This document shows, piece by piece, positions 22,591-35,900 of a stretch of 64,000 bases of DNA. Both the position numbers and the translations under genes were made by a program. Source of the stretch: Eremophila alpestris peregrina (taxonomy: Eukaryota; Chordata; Aves; Passeriformes; Alaudidae); the NCBI GenBank assembly GCA_009792885.1, contig WMCF01000032.1, forward strand, positions 6,894,331 through 6,958,330. Reading direction: 5' to 3'. The first letter of the stretch is position 1. Every line of letters starts with the position of its first letter. The notes beneath the pieces are model-generated. The model was not told the DNA's origin. It did no database searches and saw only the letters and a list, made by a program, of their open reading frames with translations.

Positions 22591-25500
22591 CAGATCAGAT
22601 CAGTCTTAAAGTTCATAATTTTCCCCAGAGTGTCTGAAATCCTACTACAAAGAGTCCTTTCGTCTTAAGAGTCTGACACCAAGTAGAAATAAAAGGCTGA
22701 AATAACAACACCACTAAGTTGGTTTAATTAATTGGATGTTTCTGTACTTAAGCTCGAAGGGTGGAAAGTATTGCTTTAAAGGCTACCTACAAAACTGGTC
22801 AATGAGCAGCCACTCAGGGTGCCACTTCAAAGAGAAACACCCAAAAGAGCAACAGAAGGGAAGCTGCTTTTGAATTCTCTCAGTTCCTCCTGGCAGCCCA
22901 AAGGGCTTGCAAAAGGAAAACAACCCAGAAATGGTTATTTTCTTTTGTGTTAGTTACATAACCGGTTCCCAGCAAATAAAGCTGGAGGTGGAGCAGCCAT
23001 ACAAAGCCCTACTTTGTAACCTGTGCCTGCCATGGCTGCACTAAAGAATCTCACCTGCATTTAGGCATTTTTCCTTCCTGGCTAAGGGAGATTCCTTACA
23101 CAGTCTGCAGACAGCTTGATAAAATTCAGGAGCCCTGCCTCTTGGTTGTAGTAATGGATATTTTGTAATTTGAGCCTTCATGGTTATTGTACCTTATTGC
23201 TGAAGCAGTCAAACAAGTGTTGGTTTCTACCATGCTTTATTTTTCAGATTTCTCTGTATGCAATATTGTAATAAGAAGTAGGGGAAAGTAATGCAGAAGG
23301 GAAAGCTGGTTTATACAAGAGTGCTCAGTCTTCCCTTTGGGATCAGTTGAAGCTCCAGAAATTGTGTTTTCACGTTAACCATCCTGTGCCAGCTTTAGAG
23401 TCTGCCTTTGTAGCCATGCTGTGGCTTCCCAAAGCAGCATTTGGGATTCAGGCTGGTACTTTATTGCTGCAGATGACAGCCCTGGTGGTCAGCAGCCTTT
23501 GTTCTGGTCTTTGTCCTGGTCCTTGTCCCCTTCTTGTCCTGCATCCCCCTGACTGTCAGCTGCTGGATCCCTGGCTCTGCCTGCCTTGCTTTTTCCTTCC
23601 CTTGCTCTTGGGTTTGGGACTTCTCTGTGTGATTTGCTGGTTATAAAATCCCAGGATTACAGGTGAGCTCCTTTACTGTCCCCAGGTGTCAGCTGTGACA
23701 CTGCTGCCAAGATGTCCTGCTGCCCTCATTTCTAAGGGTGATTAGGAGACCAGTCTGAGAGCAGCTGTAACTGATGAAAGGATCAAGAGAATTTATACAT
23801 TTGGCTGTTCTAACCATTTTTTACACTTCCTTTATGGACCTGAAAAAGAGGGACTTGCAATAAATATGAAAATCTAAAGTGTCACCTGTGCCCAACTTCT
23901 ACAAACTTTATTATCATTACCTCTATAAGAATTAAAAGTCAGTTCATGTACTCCAGAGCAGCAAATATTGTCAGACCATGTGTAATGGAAATTTCTGAGA
24001 GCCAATATTTGACATCTTGAAATGAGAAACATCCTGGATAACTTTTGAAATCACTTGAATTCACTATATATTACAACAAAATATGAAGGTAAATATTAAG
24101 GTATTTTCATCAGATGGCTTTAAATTAATCTTTGGATTTCCTTTAAAAAAAGAAATGAAGAATCTTTGAGTAATGGAGAAACAGGCTGCCCCTCATATTG
24201 CTCTCACTCTGAAGTATGACACAGAGAAAAATTACTTGGAAGTAGTTCCATTTCCATGTTTAAACTCTTGTTATTCGAGTCCAGAATGCTCTTAAATTAT
24301 CTGGTTTAGGCCTTGATACTGCAAATTAACTTTGGGAAGCTAGATGCATAAACAGAGGCGCAGCAAACCCCCCTGAAATGAATACATCTTGTGTGGCCTG
24401 GGGCTCTGTCTCATGGGGCTGTTTGCTGGGGGTTTGTTTATTTTTTAACTGCTCTAAAACGTTTCCCAAGTAAGTATGTGATATTCCATAAATGACAGAT
24501 CAGTAGCAGCAAACTTCAAACCCTCTGACAAAGTAACTTTTCTTGGCTTTGTTTAGGAAAGTCTCTTTGATTTAATGTGCTGCTGGGTAACTGTGGAACA
24601 CACATCTTCTTGAACCAAATTCAGAGAGTACCATGAACTGACACCTGCTTGAGTCTTTAATTAAAAGTGGTTTAATCTCGAGCAATCTCTGTGTACATAA
24701 GCAGAAAGTATATGTGTTTCATGTGTACTTTGAACTGCCATTCATTTAGAAATCAAAGATTTGTAAATGAAACACAGTGTGCCAGACATGATGATGTTTG
24801 ACTGGAATCTCTTCTTGTTGGCACAGCCTGGTTTTCCTGGTGCTGTCAGCCCCCAGGAATACATTCTTATTAAAAATTACAAAGAGAGGGAAAAATAGAG
24901 AAGGAGGGCTGTCTTTGAAAAGTGTGTGTATCAGCTACACTTTCTATAAAAAAATATACTTAAAGAGTGGGATCTGTAGTGGAGAACTGCCAGTGGGATC
25001 AGACTTTTTTAGCTGAATATCTTGCAGGTGAATATGTTGGTGGAGCCATTTCTACACCAACTCCAGGTTTTGGGATAACAGATTTTTTTTAACAACAGCC
25101 TCTAAAAGAGTGGTTGCCCATGGAGCTGCATACATGTAATGGGTTTATGTCTGGCTATCAGTGAAGAATTTAGATTTAAAAGCTTGTCTTCCTGTAGCTG
25201 GTATCTTATTCAATATATCTGTTTTTATACAGTCTATAAGATTAGTGTGGTTGAGTACATTGAAAGTAATAAAAAACAGACACAGAAAAATTGTTGCATG
25301 TTTAAAGAAAAAAAAATCATAAAATGAAAGAGGAAGTGCATCATTTATTATAACACCATGTAGACTAATGAAAAACATACTGCAGGCTGGAAATTTGTTA
25401 AGAGCTGAACTCAAAAAGTTTCCACTCCCAAAAAAAAAAGCCTTGGCGCCTCCAGCTGTAAGCCTGTGGCTGAAGAGGCCCTATGGTAAACTGACATAAA

Positions 25501-26033
25501 AAATAACTACTCCATAAACAGTCAGCTCCTGTTTCACAATAGCTGGAAAGATATTTTTTAAAAAGTATTACTACTGATGCTGACTGTACTTTATCAAAGT
25601 AAAGGGAGGCAGTGCATTTATGACTAGAACGTTAAACTGGGAGCTGGACACTGGGCACCAAAATGTTCATTGTACATAGGAGAATATGAAAAAGGATGAG
25701 GTGACCTGCTGAGAGCAACAGAACAGCAGCTGGTACTGGCAGAGCTGGAGTTAGTATTAAATAATTCCTGGCTTCTCATCCTTTGCTCATGAGCCTGGGC
25801 TGTACAAGCCCCTTGTTCCTCTCCAGGCTGAGCAGGTGCCATGTGTTCTACCCAAGAATGTTCTTTTGTTGTGTGCAAGTACCCCCTGAGAGTGTTGGTG
25901 GTGTTTGCACCATCAGTGCTCACATGAATGGAATTAATTGGAGAAGGTGAAGTTTTGTGTCTGTCCTTCAAATCTAAACAAATTAAGTGTAGATTAGAAG
26001 TCTTTCCTAAAGGTGTATCCTCCCTGCTGAGCC

Positions 26034-26114
26034 AACAAGGGCTTGGCTTTGGCTTTCCCCTTCTCCCTGATCCTTTGGCTTTGCCTTTCCCCTTCTCCCT
26101 GATCAGCCCTTGTT
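26034..26114. repeat. 32-bp tandem duplication flanked by inverted repeats
   Basis: A pyrimidine-rich unit containing CTTTCCCCTTCTCCCTGATC occurs twice with a period of 32 bp (from 26051 and from 26083). It is flanked by 10-bp perfect inverted repeats, AACAAGGGCT at 26034-26043 and AGCCCTTGTT at 26105-26114. The whole could fold into a stem with a pyrimidine loop. No function is implied. Confidence 0.8.
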
Positions 26115-29100
26115 AATGACACTCATTCCCAAGCTGAAGTGTCAGGATGCTCTCCCCAGGAAGGCACTGCAGCCTCCATTCCTTCTCCACATGGCTTGGG
26201 AAGCAGTTTGCAGGAGTAATGCCAATTAAACCTTCTGATGTGCCTTCAGACTGTTTCTCCAGAGGTTTCCCTGCCTGGCAAAGAGCCCTGGAGTGCCTCA
26301 GGGATGATGGGACACTTCCAGAGAGTCCAGGTTTCACAAACTTAGAGGTAGTAAATTGACTGTAACTTTATGAGACTGTTTAGGTGGCTGGTTTGTGATC
26401 TTTGAGAGTTAATATCATTTATCTTATCTTCAGTCAGGACTTGGTATTCCAGTACCTTTTTACAGAAGGAAATATCAGGTCTAGAAGCCCCAGTTTTGGT
26501 AAATATTTTCAGTTTTACTTTGATGAAATAAGCATGCACAATAACAATCACACTGTATTGCTACAGCTCTACTTACATGAGGTGCAGCCCAGGAGAATGT
26601 CAGTCTGAGATGGAGCCACTGGGAGGAGAAAAAGAGAAAAAGAAAAGGTGAAACAGTTATTTCTAGGTGATTGAAAGAAATGAAAAAGAAATTTAATCAT
26701 ATTTGGTAAATATAGATCACTTTCATTTGTCTTGCATCTCCCTGTACCATCTCTGTAGGATTTACAATACCCAGTGTTTTCATCCCGTGATTAGAAAATC
26801 TGGAACACAATTGTTCATGGTTGTAGTGCCTCTTGGGGAGCTGATGGTTTTATTTACACTTATGAGATGAACTGAAGATCTTGAATAAAAGCTGTAGATT
26901 GATCTAAAAATAGAACCATACTTCCTTCTCCTCATTAAAAACGTCATGCTTGTGGGTTAAAACTGACATGTAACAGACTTGATAGGAAATATTTGTCCTG
27001 GAATATGAAACCATGATAAATGTCACTTTGGTTTGTTGCTGTACAAAGTGGTGGGTTTGGCACACAGTGTCTTGTTAATTCACTTTGCTGAGTATGTGTT
27101 TGCTCCTTTGCATGCTATGGGGAAAAAATACAGAGAATTTTATTTTATTGCATTATAAGGAGTGTAATAAATCTGTCCACTCAAAATTTGTTACCACTAT
27201 TTCAGTATACAGATGCAGTTTATCTAAAGAAGAAGTAAACCACTAATTTCCATATGTATTGCAGTAGGGAAAAAATACAAGCAGGCATACATAAGGAATT
27301 GAAGAGCTTTGAGCTGAGATTAATGATTGAACAGTAATATTTGTAGAGAAAGGCAAACTTCAATAAGAGTAGGTGAGTTTTCCCCTAAAAAGAAAGATTA
27401 ACTTGTTCAAGGGTACTTAATTATGACTGAATTTTGAAGTAAGTAGAATATTTGATCTGGGAAAAAATGTTTTAAGATAGCTGTGTGGGCCACTTCATTC
27501 TTTTTGGTATTAAGGTTTTATTGAGAGATGCAGCACTGGTCTGTGAAAGATCTGATCTTATTCTGATGCATTTTTTGTCTGCTATCAGCACCAGTTATGG
27601 TTGTTACTACCAGATTTTCCAGCCAGGGCTCCCCTGCTCTCCTTGGCCTCTCTCTGCCCTCTCTTTGACATCTTGTGGTTGGCATTTCAGGGCTCAAGAA
27701 AAACAAGCAGTGCAACCAGCAGTGTTTTGCTTGCAATTTTAGTTTCATAGTTTGATGGAGAATAGTAAATAGAAGGGCAAACTATTTTATGTAGCCTGGA
27801 TCTTAAGAGAAAGGGATTTCCATGGCTAACGTGTGTTGGTGATGTGCCACACAGGTGGAAAGGCCCAACACCAACTCTGTAAAACCCTGCAGGAGTGGAT
27901 GGCTCATCACAGCCTCTGGCTGGCCTCACTCCTCAGGAACAAAAATAAATCTGCCACAAATCCATGCAAAGAAGGAGCAGCTGTTCTGTTCATACTTCCA
28001 TGCAAATTTAAGTCACATTCAGGGATGTAGTGGGACAGCTGCCCCCGGCTTTAGAGCAGAAACTCACTGTGGAGAGCTTCTCCTGGTGCCTGTCACTGCT
28101 GAAGTCCCACCTGGACACAGCTGTGACACATCTGGAGCTCTGGGAGCTCCAGCTGTGTAAGGACAAGGCTGCAGGAGAGGGCTCCCCCTGAGTAATGCAG
28201 AGCTTTAGTTGTGTCCTGTGGCTTCATCTCCACGTGGGCCATGGGTATCACAGAATTAGACATGTGAATTGTTGAATTCAGCTGGCAAAGTTGCACAAGT
28301 TCCTTCATCTGCCCAGCAAGGTGCATTGCTGAGATCTGCATTCCCAGGACCACTGCTGTGTGCTCATGGAGCTCTTAGGGCTGGGCTGGAGAAAGGTTCT
28401 GTGGTCACCCCAGAGGTCTCCAAAGAGCCCCTTTGCTACTGCTGACCTGCTGCAGCTTCCCTGTGTGACTCACTGCTTTCCTCCTGAGCTCCTCAGTAGC
28501 CCCTTCTGCATTGATTTTCTTGCTTTCTGATCCTTGCTGTTGAAGTACAACTTCTTTTATGTAGTAAATGGTGTTTCAGGATTGATTAAATCACAACATG
28601 AATCATATTGGAAGTGCTGAGCTACAGACACAGCTCTTCACATCTGTAAGGCTGTGGAGATGAGTAACAAGTTCTGTACTCACAGCCTTAAAAGTGGGCT
28701 TGCAGTTTTGCTGGGAGCTGAACTCACTGGGTTTTGTTTTAATCTAGGCAACTTGAGTGGAATAAAATGCTGGTTAATCAGTTTGAGATGAAATTGTGGC
28801 ATTTGCAGAATGAGCACAGTTATTTCTAGATAGCTTAAAGAATGGAGTATGATTTCAAAGGTCATGTGTAATTATACTTTTATTCATGAGGCCTGTGTTT
28901 TATATTATAACAAATACAATTCATGTGTTGTATTAATCATACAAAATTCCGAACCAGAAGATAAAACTTTGCAGTGCTGCAATTAAGAAAAATGAAAGTG
29001 ATAAGGCAGCTCTGTGGCTAATGAAGGAGTTAATTTCAACGTGTGTTTTAGCCCATTAAGTGCTACAAAGCAAGAAGTGCTGCTCTGCCAGCACAACGCA

Positions 29101-29643
29101 AAGGAAGGCAGTTGAGTACCACTCCCTTCCCCAGGCAGCAGTGCTGGGAACACCAGAGAGCCCTGCCTGCAGTTCTGCACAAGAAATGTGCAAGAAGGGA
29201 TAAATCACTGCTGCAGTTGTCATTTAGCAAGGAAAACCTTTTGTGTCCTGCATGTGGACGTGAATTTTTGTCTATGCAAATGTTTTTATCCTTTCAGGTT
29301 GGACTAAGTTTTACAAAAGTTACAAAGACAAGAGCTCAGGTGGTTTTTTTTCTGTGTGTCAGGACTCTGCCATCCAGGACATGATTCTTCACACTCTGCT
29401 TTGCATTTTTGGGTTTTTTTAAGAAGTCTGAAGCGTTTTCCTTGTGTGGTTTCACAACCCCTTTTTTTTTTTCCCCAAACAGCAGGAGTCCTATCACTAG
29501 ATCAAATTTGGAATTCACTGCTTCCAACAATTGTCTAATGGTTCCACATGTTTACACAGCATGACACTGGCATCCAGATAGTGTCATGGAAGTCCCCAAT
29601 CAGTATTGCTCTTTCATGCTTCCTCCCTGCTTAAAAGAAAAGT

Positions 29644-29681
29644 GGGGGAGGAAAAAAAAAAGGAAGAAAAAAGGGAAAAGG
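29644..29681 (+). repeat. Uninterrupted 38-nt purine tract
   Basis: Every base is G or A, made of G-runs and A-runs. It is low-complexity sequence in intron, about 180 bp before the CR1 fragment. No regulatory role can be shown. Confidence 0.8.
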
Positions 29682-29858
29682 TGCAGGCACTTTTTTTTCC
29701 CTGGTACTCAGGGGAGCAGTGAATGCTCCCTCTGTTTCAGCCACCAGTATTCTCTCACAAAATTTTAGAAAATACATTTTCCATCTGCTCTAACTGAAAA
29801 TGCCAACTCTCAGGTATTTTTTTTCAGTACTTATTGTGTCAAAAAAATAGATCTTAAA

Positions 29859-29988
29859 ATCACAGAATCCCAGAACTGCCTGGGATTTAAGAGACCTTAA
29901 AGATCATCTGTTTCAGCCCCACTGCTGTGGACACACCATTCCAGGCTGCTCAGAGCTCCACCACACCTGGCCTTACTTCCAGGGATGA
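29859..29988 (-). mobile_element. CR1 LINE 3'-end fragment, antisense
   Basis: Reading the plus strand, the order is CACAGAATCCCAGAA, then GAGACCTTAAAGATCATCTG, then a CCCCACTGC-like block, then CCAGGCTGCTCAGAGCTCCA, CCTGGCCTT and CTTCCAGGGATG. This is the reverse complement of the 3' end of avian CR1 elements, so the element lies on the minus strand with its 3' terminus at the left. It is about 130 bp, truncated at its 5' end and without coding capacity. Substitutions throughout indicate an old copy. Confidence 0.9.
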
Positions 29989-32900
29989 ATGCTACAAAAC
30001 AGGAGACTGCAAAATTAACATTTCCAGACCCAATCCTTTCTTCCTTCCTGAGACTCCCTGTTGAATGAAAGCTTTTATCTGTGCAGTGGTGTGCCCCTAA
30101 CTTGCAGCACCCACCTCCATGAAGCTCCAGCTGCCTCTCCCTGCCCTTGATGTGTCCCTGTGCTGATGGGAGCATTTGTGTGGCCTCATGGTGACTCAAA
30201 TCACCCAGAGGATCTTCCTGAAAACCACAATACTGAGGGGCAGGCTGAGGCACTTGGCATTTGTGTAGCATGGGACCATCTGTAATTTACCCTGTGTTTT
30301 GCCAAGTTGTTTGATCCCTGTTCCCTGTTATTGGATGTAAATAAATCAGTAGCAACTACTTGGCAACAACCTTCCATGGCCATTTGCTCTGAAGAAACTC
30401 AGTCCCTGGTAGCATTAAGTGAAGGAAGGGGGGGGTTTGGCTGGGACACCAGAACCTTTCTTTTTTTTAATGCTCTCATGGGATCTTTCACTTCCACACA
30501 AGCAACTGCCTGAACTGGCCAAGTGGTCTTGATTTAATGTTGCTTTATGAACATGACTTGTCGCAGCTGCAGGATGTCATAACCTCTATTTCCTTAGCTT
30601 AGATTTGAAATCTGGAGCCATATGATTCAGATGAACCACAACTGCCCTTTGCTTAATTTAACTTGATGTATTTGTTTTGAAAATGCTGTTGTTTGCTCCA
30701 AGTTTTAGCTGCTAAATGAATTAAGCTGATCTGCCCTGGTAAATGGGGAATACTGACCAGCTTGATTTTAAAAACTCCCATAAAAGTTGCAAAGAAAGCT
30801 CCAGTAATCTTTAGCTTATCAGTGCCAATGAAAATATTTCATTAGTGTAAATTTAAAAATCAAAACTTGTTTTAAATACAAAAATTAGAGATTATCTCTG
30901 AGCTGACTGTAGCTCTGATACAAAAAGGAACCCCAAATTCTTACAAAAATAATTATTTGTGCAGTGTTTCAGGGAAGAACAGTGAGCTCACCTAAAACTG
31001 GGGCTGCAGACAGGATTCAGAGTACATGATGATGAGCAGAACTGGGTTGGCTTTGCATTCAGAATTTGATTTTACAGGGCTCCTGTTCTTGTGCAGCTTA
31101 GAAACAGGCTTTTGCATTTGAAGCAAAGCCAAGTGGATTTGTAAAGATACTTATCTTATTCTCTGGTCCCATTCAAATCACCAGAAAATATTAAGGTTGA
31201 CAAGCCTAACTTGATATGCCTCTCCATTAATATTTCTGTGTTAGATTGTAGTTACACACAGCTTTGCACAAGTGCCAGGTTTGAAGTCACTCAGCTGCTT
31301 TGCAAGTGGCAGATGCTGCCTTCACAGTCTGCTCTCCACAACAGTAAATATTAATGTCAAAGTTTAATGTCTTTCTTTGTAACTTGTTGCATTAGAGAAA
31401 GTCCATTTTAATATGGGACTGAACTTTTCAGTTCTAGTTTCTCAAGTACAATATGTGTCAGCCCCCCCAACTCCTTGTTGCTTTTGGCATTTTGTCCTCT
31501 GTTGAAATTTATGTGCTTGTTGGTTGAGCAGGAGTTTTTGTTGTTTTGTAAATTATTTTTTTAAGAGTAACTCATCTAGACTGAGCAGTCAGAATAAAAG
31601 CTGTGCCATGTCCTTTCTAAAGATGCTTGATCATGTGCTTAGATGTGTAAAGTTAAAAAAAAAAAAAGAATCAGTCTTTTTCCTGGCTGTAGTCTGTTAA
31701 ATACAAAACACCCCAAAGCCTTCCCCAGCATTTGCAAACTCACCCTTTTACTGAAGAGATTGAGACACAGCAGAAATGACAAATCACCCAGAAGGGTCTG
31801 TCTGTGCACCCAGTCACTGAGGGTCAGTCTCAATTGCTAATATGTCCTGTGAGATTTTTCTTATTGCTTGTTATGTAAATGAGGATTCTCATTTACAGGC
31901 TGTAATTTGTAGAATTTTTTTTATTATTAAGTTTATAATGTCATACTCTAATTACATTCTTAACTTCCACTTTCTACAACTGCTTGTCTGTAGTGGTATT
32001 TTGTAAATTTTCTTATTTAATTATTCATAGATGCTCAGAGAGACTAAAACAGAAAGTCTGAGAGCTGGGATGCTCTCCCAAATGTAGTTTGGAGCCAGTC
32101 AGTGAACTGTTTGTGCAATCTGAAATAGAAGTAGCCCCAGCAGCACCTGCTGGAACAGCATCTGCAGGATGCTAAGTTTGGCAAACAAACATTTGATAAG
32201 GTGCAGGTGGATCAGTGTGAGGGCACCTGCAGAGTTGCCTCTAATTGTCAGGTGTGTCTCATGTGGAGGAAATCGTATTCAAATACTGAAAATTACCTCA
32301 CAATTAACATGCAATTTTACTTTGGATGGATTTTGGGCAATGCTACTCACTGCCAAACTGCATAGACTGAGTGAGGCTTCTTTTCCTCCTCCTCCTCCTG
32401 TTTCCTCTCCCTCCCAGGATATTGCAACAAACAGGTTCTGGGTTTAGTGTAAGGCAGTGGAGCCATTCTGGATTTCAAAGCTGGTGTTGGTGTCTGGAGG
32501 CAGTGCCATGGCCCAGGGACTGGCTGGATTCCTTAGCAGTGGTTCCATGACCAGCTGGAGCAGCTTCTTGCACTTCACCACCCTTTTTTTTTTTTCCCCA
32601 CATGGTCACTGAAAATTAGGATTTAACCCATCCAATATTAGACTGTGCTGTGTCCCATCCTTGCAGAAGGGAATTCCAGGAGAGGCTGGTGAGTGCTGTA
32701 GTGCCCAACAGGGAGAAGCTGGAGGTGGGCTGAGTGTGTTGTTGAGACAGAATAATGGGATTTTGCAACAAGGAGGAAGTGGTGTGGTTGATTGGCCACA
32801 TCACAGTTCTCAGTGGCCCACCCATTTGTTTTGATAGAAATACCTACTCTAGAGCTGTGTTGAGGCATGAAGACAACACAGCCCTCACACTTGTGATCTT

Positions 32901-35900
32901 CAGGGTTTGTTGCTGCTCTTTGAAGAGTGAGCTTGGTGTTTTCAGTGTTTTGTTTGGAGACTCATGCATTTAGATTTGTAATTCTGCCCTTCTAGCCACT
33001 TCCCTGATTTACCTTGCAGAGTAAACATTCTTTTGTCCCGTTTCCCAGACATCCTTTTCCTTTTCTTTGCTGTTGGCTTCATTTTGAGATATGATACTCA
33101 AGTCAGAGGTGCCTCCTTGGGAGCAAAAAAAAAAAAAAACCCCAACAGCTAATGGTTTGAGTGAGCTAACTATTTTCTCTGTTTAGAAGCAGCAGCTTAC
33201 TTTCCAGTATTCTGGAAGTCCTCAAACACAAATCCTGCCAAAGGCACTGACTTAAACAGCAGCAGTGCTCAGGAGAACATGCTCAGGTTTTCTGGCAGCT
33301 CTCACAAGCCACTTAGAATAAACAGGCACATTGCTTGCAGCAGTGCCCCACAGTTTGGAAAGCACTGCTGAAGGCAAAATTTGTGCAGAATTTCTTCTTG
33401 TGGTTATAGTTCTCCATTTTAATTTCTTCTACAGTGGGTCCAGTTTCCTCACGGTTTGATATCTAGGATCTTAATATCAAATCTGGAATTAATCCAGCTG
33501 TATTTAGAGACTAAGACATTTGCAGGGCTCACAGCAATAATTCACTGTGTGGCACAGTGGGGAACTCAGTGTGTTTTAAACATTCTCCCCCTGTGCATGT
33601 AGAGATTTTTATAGTTGAATGGAGAATTTATAACATGCTGGGTCTCATATTCCAGGTCTGTTTGTTTCTAAATCTATACACACAACTTGGACTAGGTCAT
33701 AAATTTCTGCAGATGAAATGAAGGCTGATTAGAATTTTAATATTAAGGAAGGAAATGGCCTTGGGTAGTGCACTACAGAGCAGAACAGGCCTTCTGTTAA
33801 TACACAAGAGTATTACTGTTTTCTTGAACTTTGCCTTCCAATCCAATTACGACTTGTGCCTAGAAATCATAACTCTGGTGCCTTCCAGTTGATAATGCTG
33901 AATGTTATCCTTGTCCAAGCTTATATAATCTCCAGTAGTAAAAACAATCTTGATTATAAAACTGCTAGATAATGTACTCCTAAAATTGAGTTATGGGCAA
34001 TAGTAGTACATGGTCTTTGTTGATAAACAAAGCAGTCATGATGGTATATCAAAATGACCCAGTTCTGTCTCATTTTAAATTAAATTAAATCAAAAGCCTT
34101 TTCTTGGAATGTGCAATTCCTGTGATGACATATTGTGTAACTCACACTTCGTGGTAAGAACGAAGACAAAGCTTTCAGTGTAAATGATTTTTTTTTTCAA
34201 GTCAAGTAAAATAACTGGAATCTCTGGGTTGGCTTTCATTTTAAGCACTTCTGTGATAGCATCATGCTCACAGTATGAAATGAGCTCACCCAAGGAGTAG
34301 TTCCAGCCAGTTCCCTTATCAGTGTGATCCATTGCAGCTCAGAACATCTCCTCCCGTGTCCTCCTCCCCTGCCCTCACTGGTAACTGCATTGGACAAGGT
34401 GCTGCACAATTCCCTGGATGTGCATTCACCATCCCTTGGCTGCTCACATCCTTTGCTGCACATTCACAGCAGAAAACATTGTTACTGAAGGGTGGAATCA
34501 CATTCTGGAATTATTTAATGAAAATCGATTCTGATTCCTCGCTACTTCAGAGTATGTTATTAGCACAGTACAACTGATTGTTTTCTTACAAAGGGAATAA
34601 CAATTGTGTCTTGTTTAGATGCTGCCTGGCTATTTATAGGATTTAAACATATGTAGCCAAATGTGGTGGCTAAATTTTGCTGGTTTCTGTGGTTTTGTTT
34701 CACTGTCCAGGAAAAGTGGCAACATTCTCAACTCTCTTGCCTCCATCGCCAGGTTTGGTGAGATGGCCAGTCTTGGCACAAAAAGATCAATACAGATTTG
34801 TTTATCTGGGCCTTTAAATTGTAAAGCAGACTTTTTTCATTTATTATCTATCTCTAAGAAGTTTTGTTTTCATTCTCACACCATTAAAATGTCACATTAG
34901 TGGCACAGTCTGAAACATATTCATCCCACTCTAAAATCTCAAGGGGTTGTGCACAGGCTGTTATGCAAGTAGGTTTATTTTAGATCTCTTCCCTTTTTTC
35001 TTTAATCACTTGTGTAATGTGTTTGAAATGTATGTCTGATGTTGATTCCTTTTTGTGTTCCATTGAGGGCATTTGATTTTGCAGCTAAAAGGATTGAATG
35101 CTAAATGGTTTTTTGCATGGATACATAAGAGGGTGTTTTCTTCTTGCAGTCAGAGAAAGGCACTCCTAGGATTTAAGGCCTGATAAAGTAACAAAAAATA
35201 CAGCAAATCCAAAAATAAAAATGTATTTTTATAATTTGGGGGTTTTATACTTTAAATCAAGGCAGAAAGAACAAACTGTATGAGAGATACCATTCCCAAT
35301 GAAGAAATTAAAATTATTACATTGTGTCATCCACATTGTAAGAACAGTATGGATGAACTCTGACTTCTTCAGTCATTTTTTCCCCCCTATATAAGCCCAC
35401 AAGTCTTTCAGTAACCAGAAATATCCAGGTTTGTGATGACTTGGTATGATGAATCTGATGCTGAGTAAGACAGCAGTATTCAGAGATTTTTGCTTCCTCC
35501 TCATTTTTTAAAGTAGAAAAATGCTAATGTTTCCTTTCTTTCTGAACTTCAACCAAATTTGATAATACTGTTCCCAGGGTTAAGTACCCTTCACAGATCA
35601 TCTTTGTGGAGCTTATGAATTCTTTTGTGTGATTTCTTGCAGTTTTTGGGCAGAGTTTAGTGTTGGTATCTGCATTAGACCTGGCATTTCAGTAACACCC
35701 CAGTTTGAAGGTTCTGTTGTGATTCAGTGCTGAAGGTGCAGTGAGTCTCTCTCTGGAGAGACTCATTTCTTTCTGCTGCCATATGTTATCTTTGATCAGG
35801 AAACCATTTCAACTGAGATGCCTTCAGCTATAACATGAGCAAATATAGAAGTCCAGACTTTACCAGACAGTTTTGCTGCAAGGGAAGATCCAGCTGTGGT

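Larger units (their letters stand above)
15646..29643. other. C7orf50 intron, AT-rich, with minor repeats
   Basis: About 14 kb with no recognisable exon. Open frames on either strand stay under about 165 codons and show no known domain. The largest, 161 codons on the minus strand at 16895-17380 overlapping 140 codons on the plus strand, sits in a slightly GC-richer patch and resembles no protein I know. Small structures inside are a diverged repeat pair at 17.8 and 19.0 kb, a short inverted repeat at 22.57 kb and a duplicated pyrimidine-rich unit at 26.05 kb. Confidence 0.6.
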
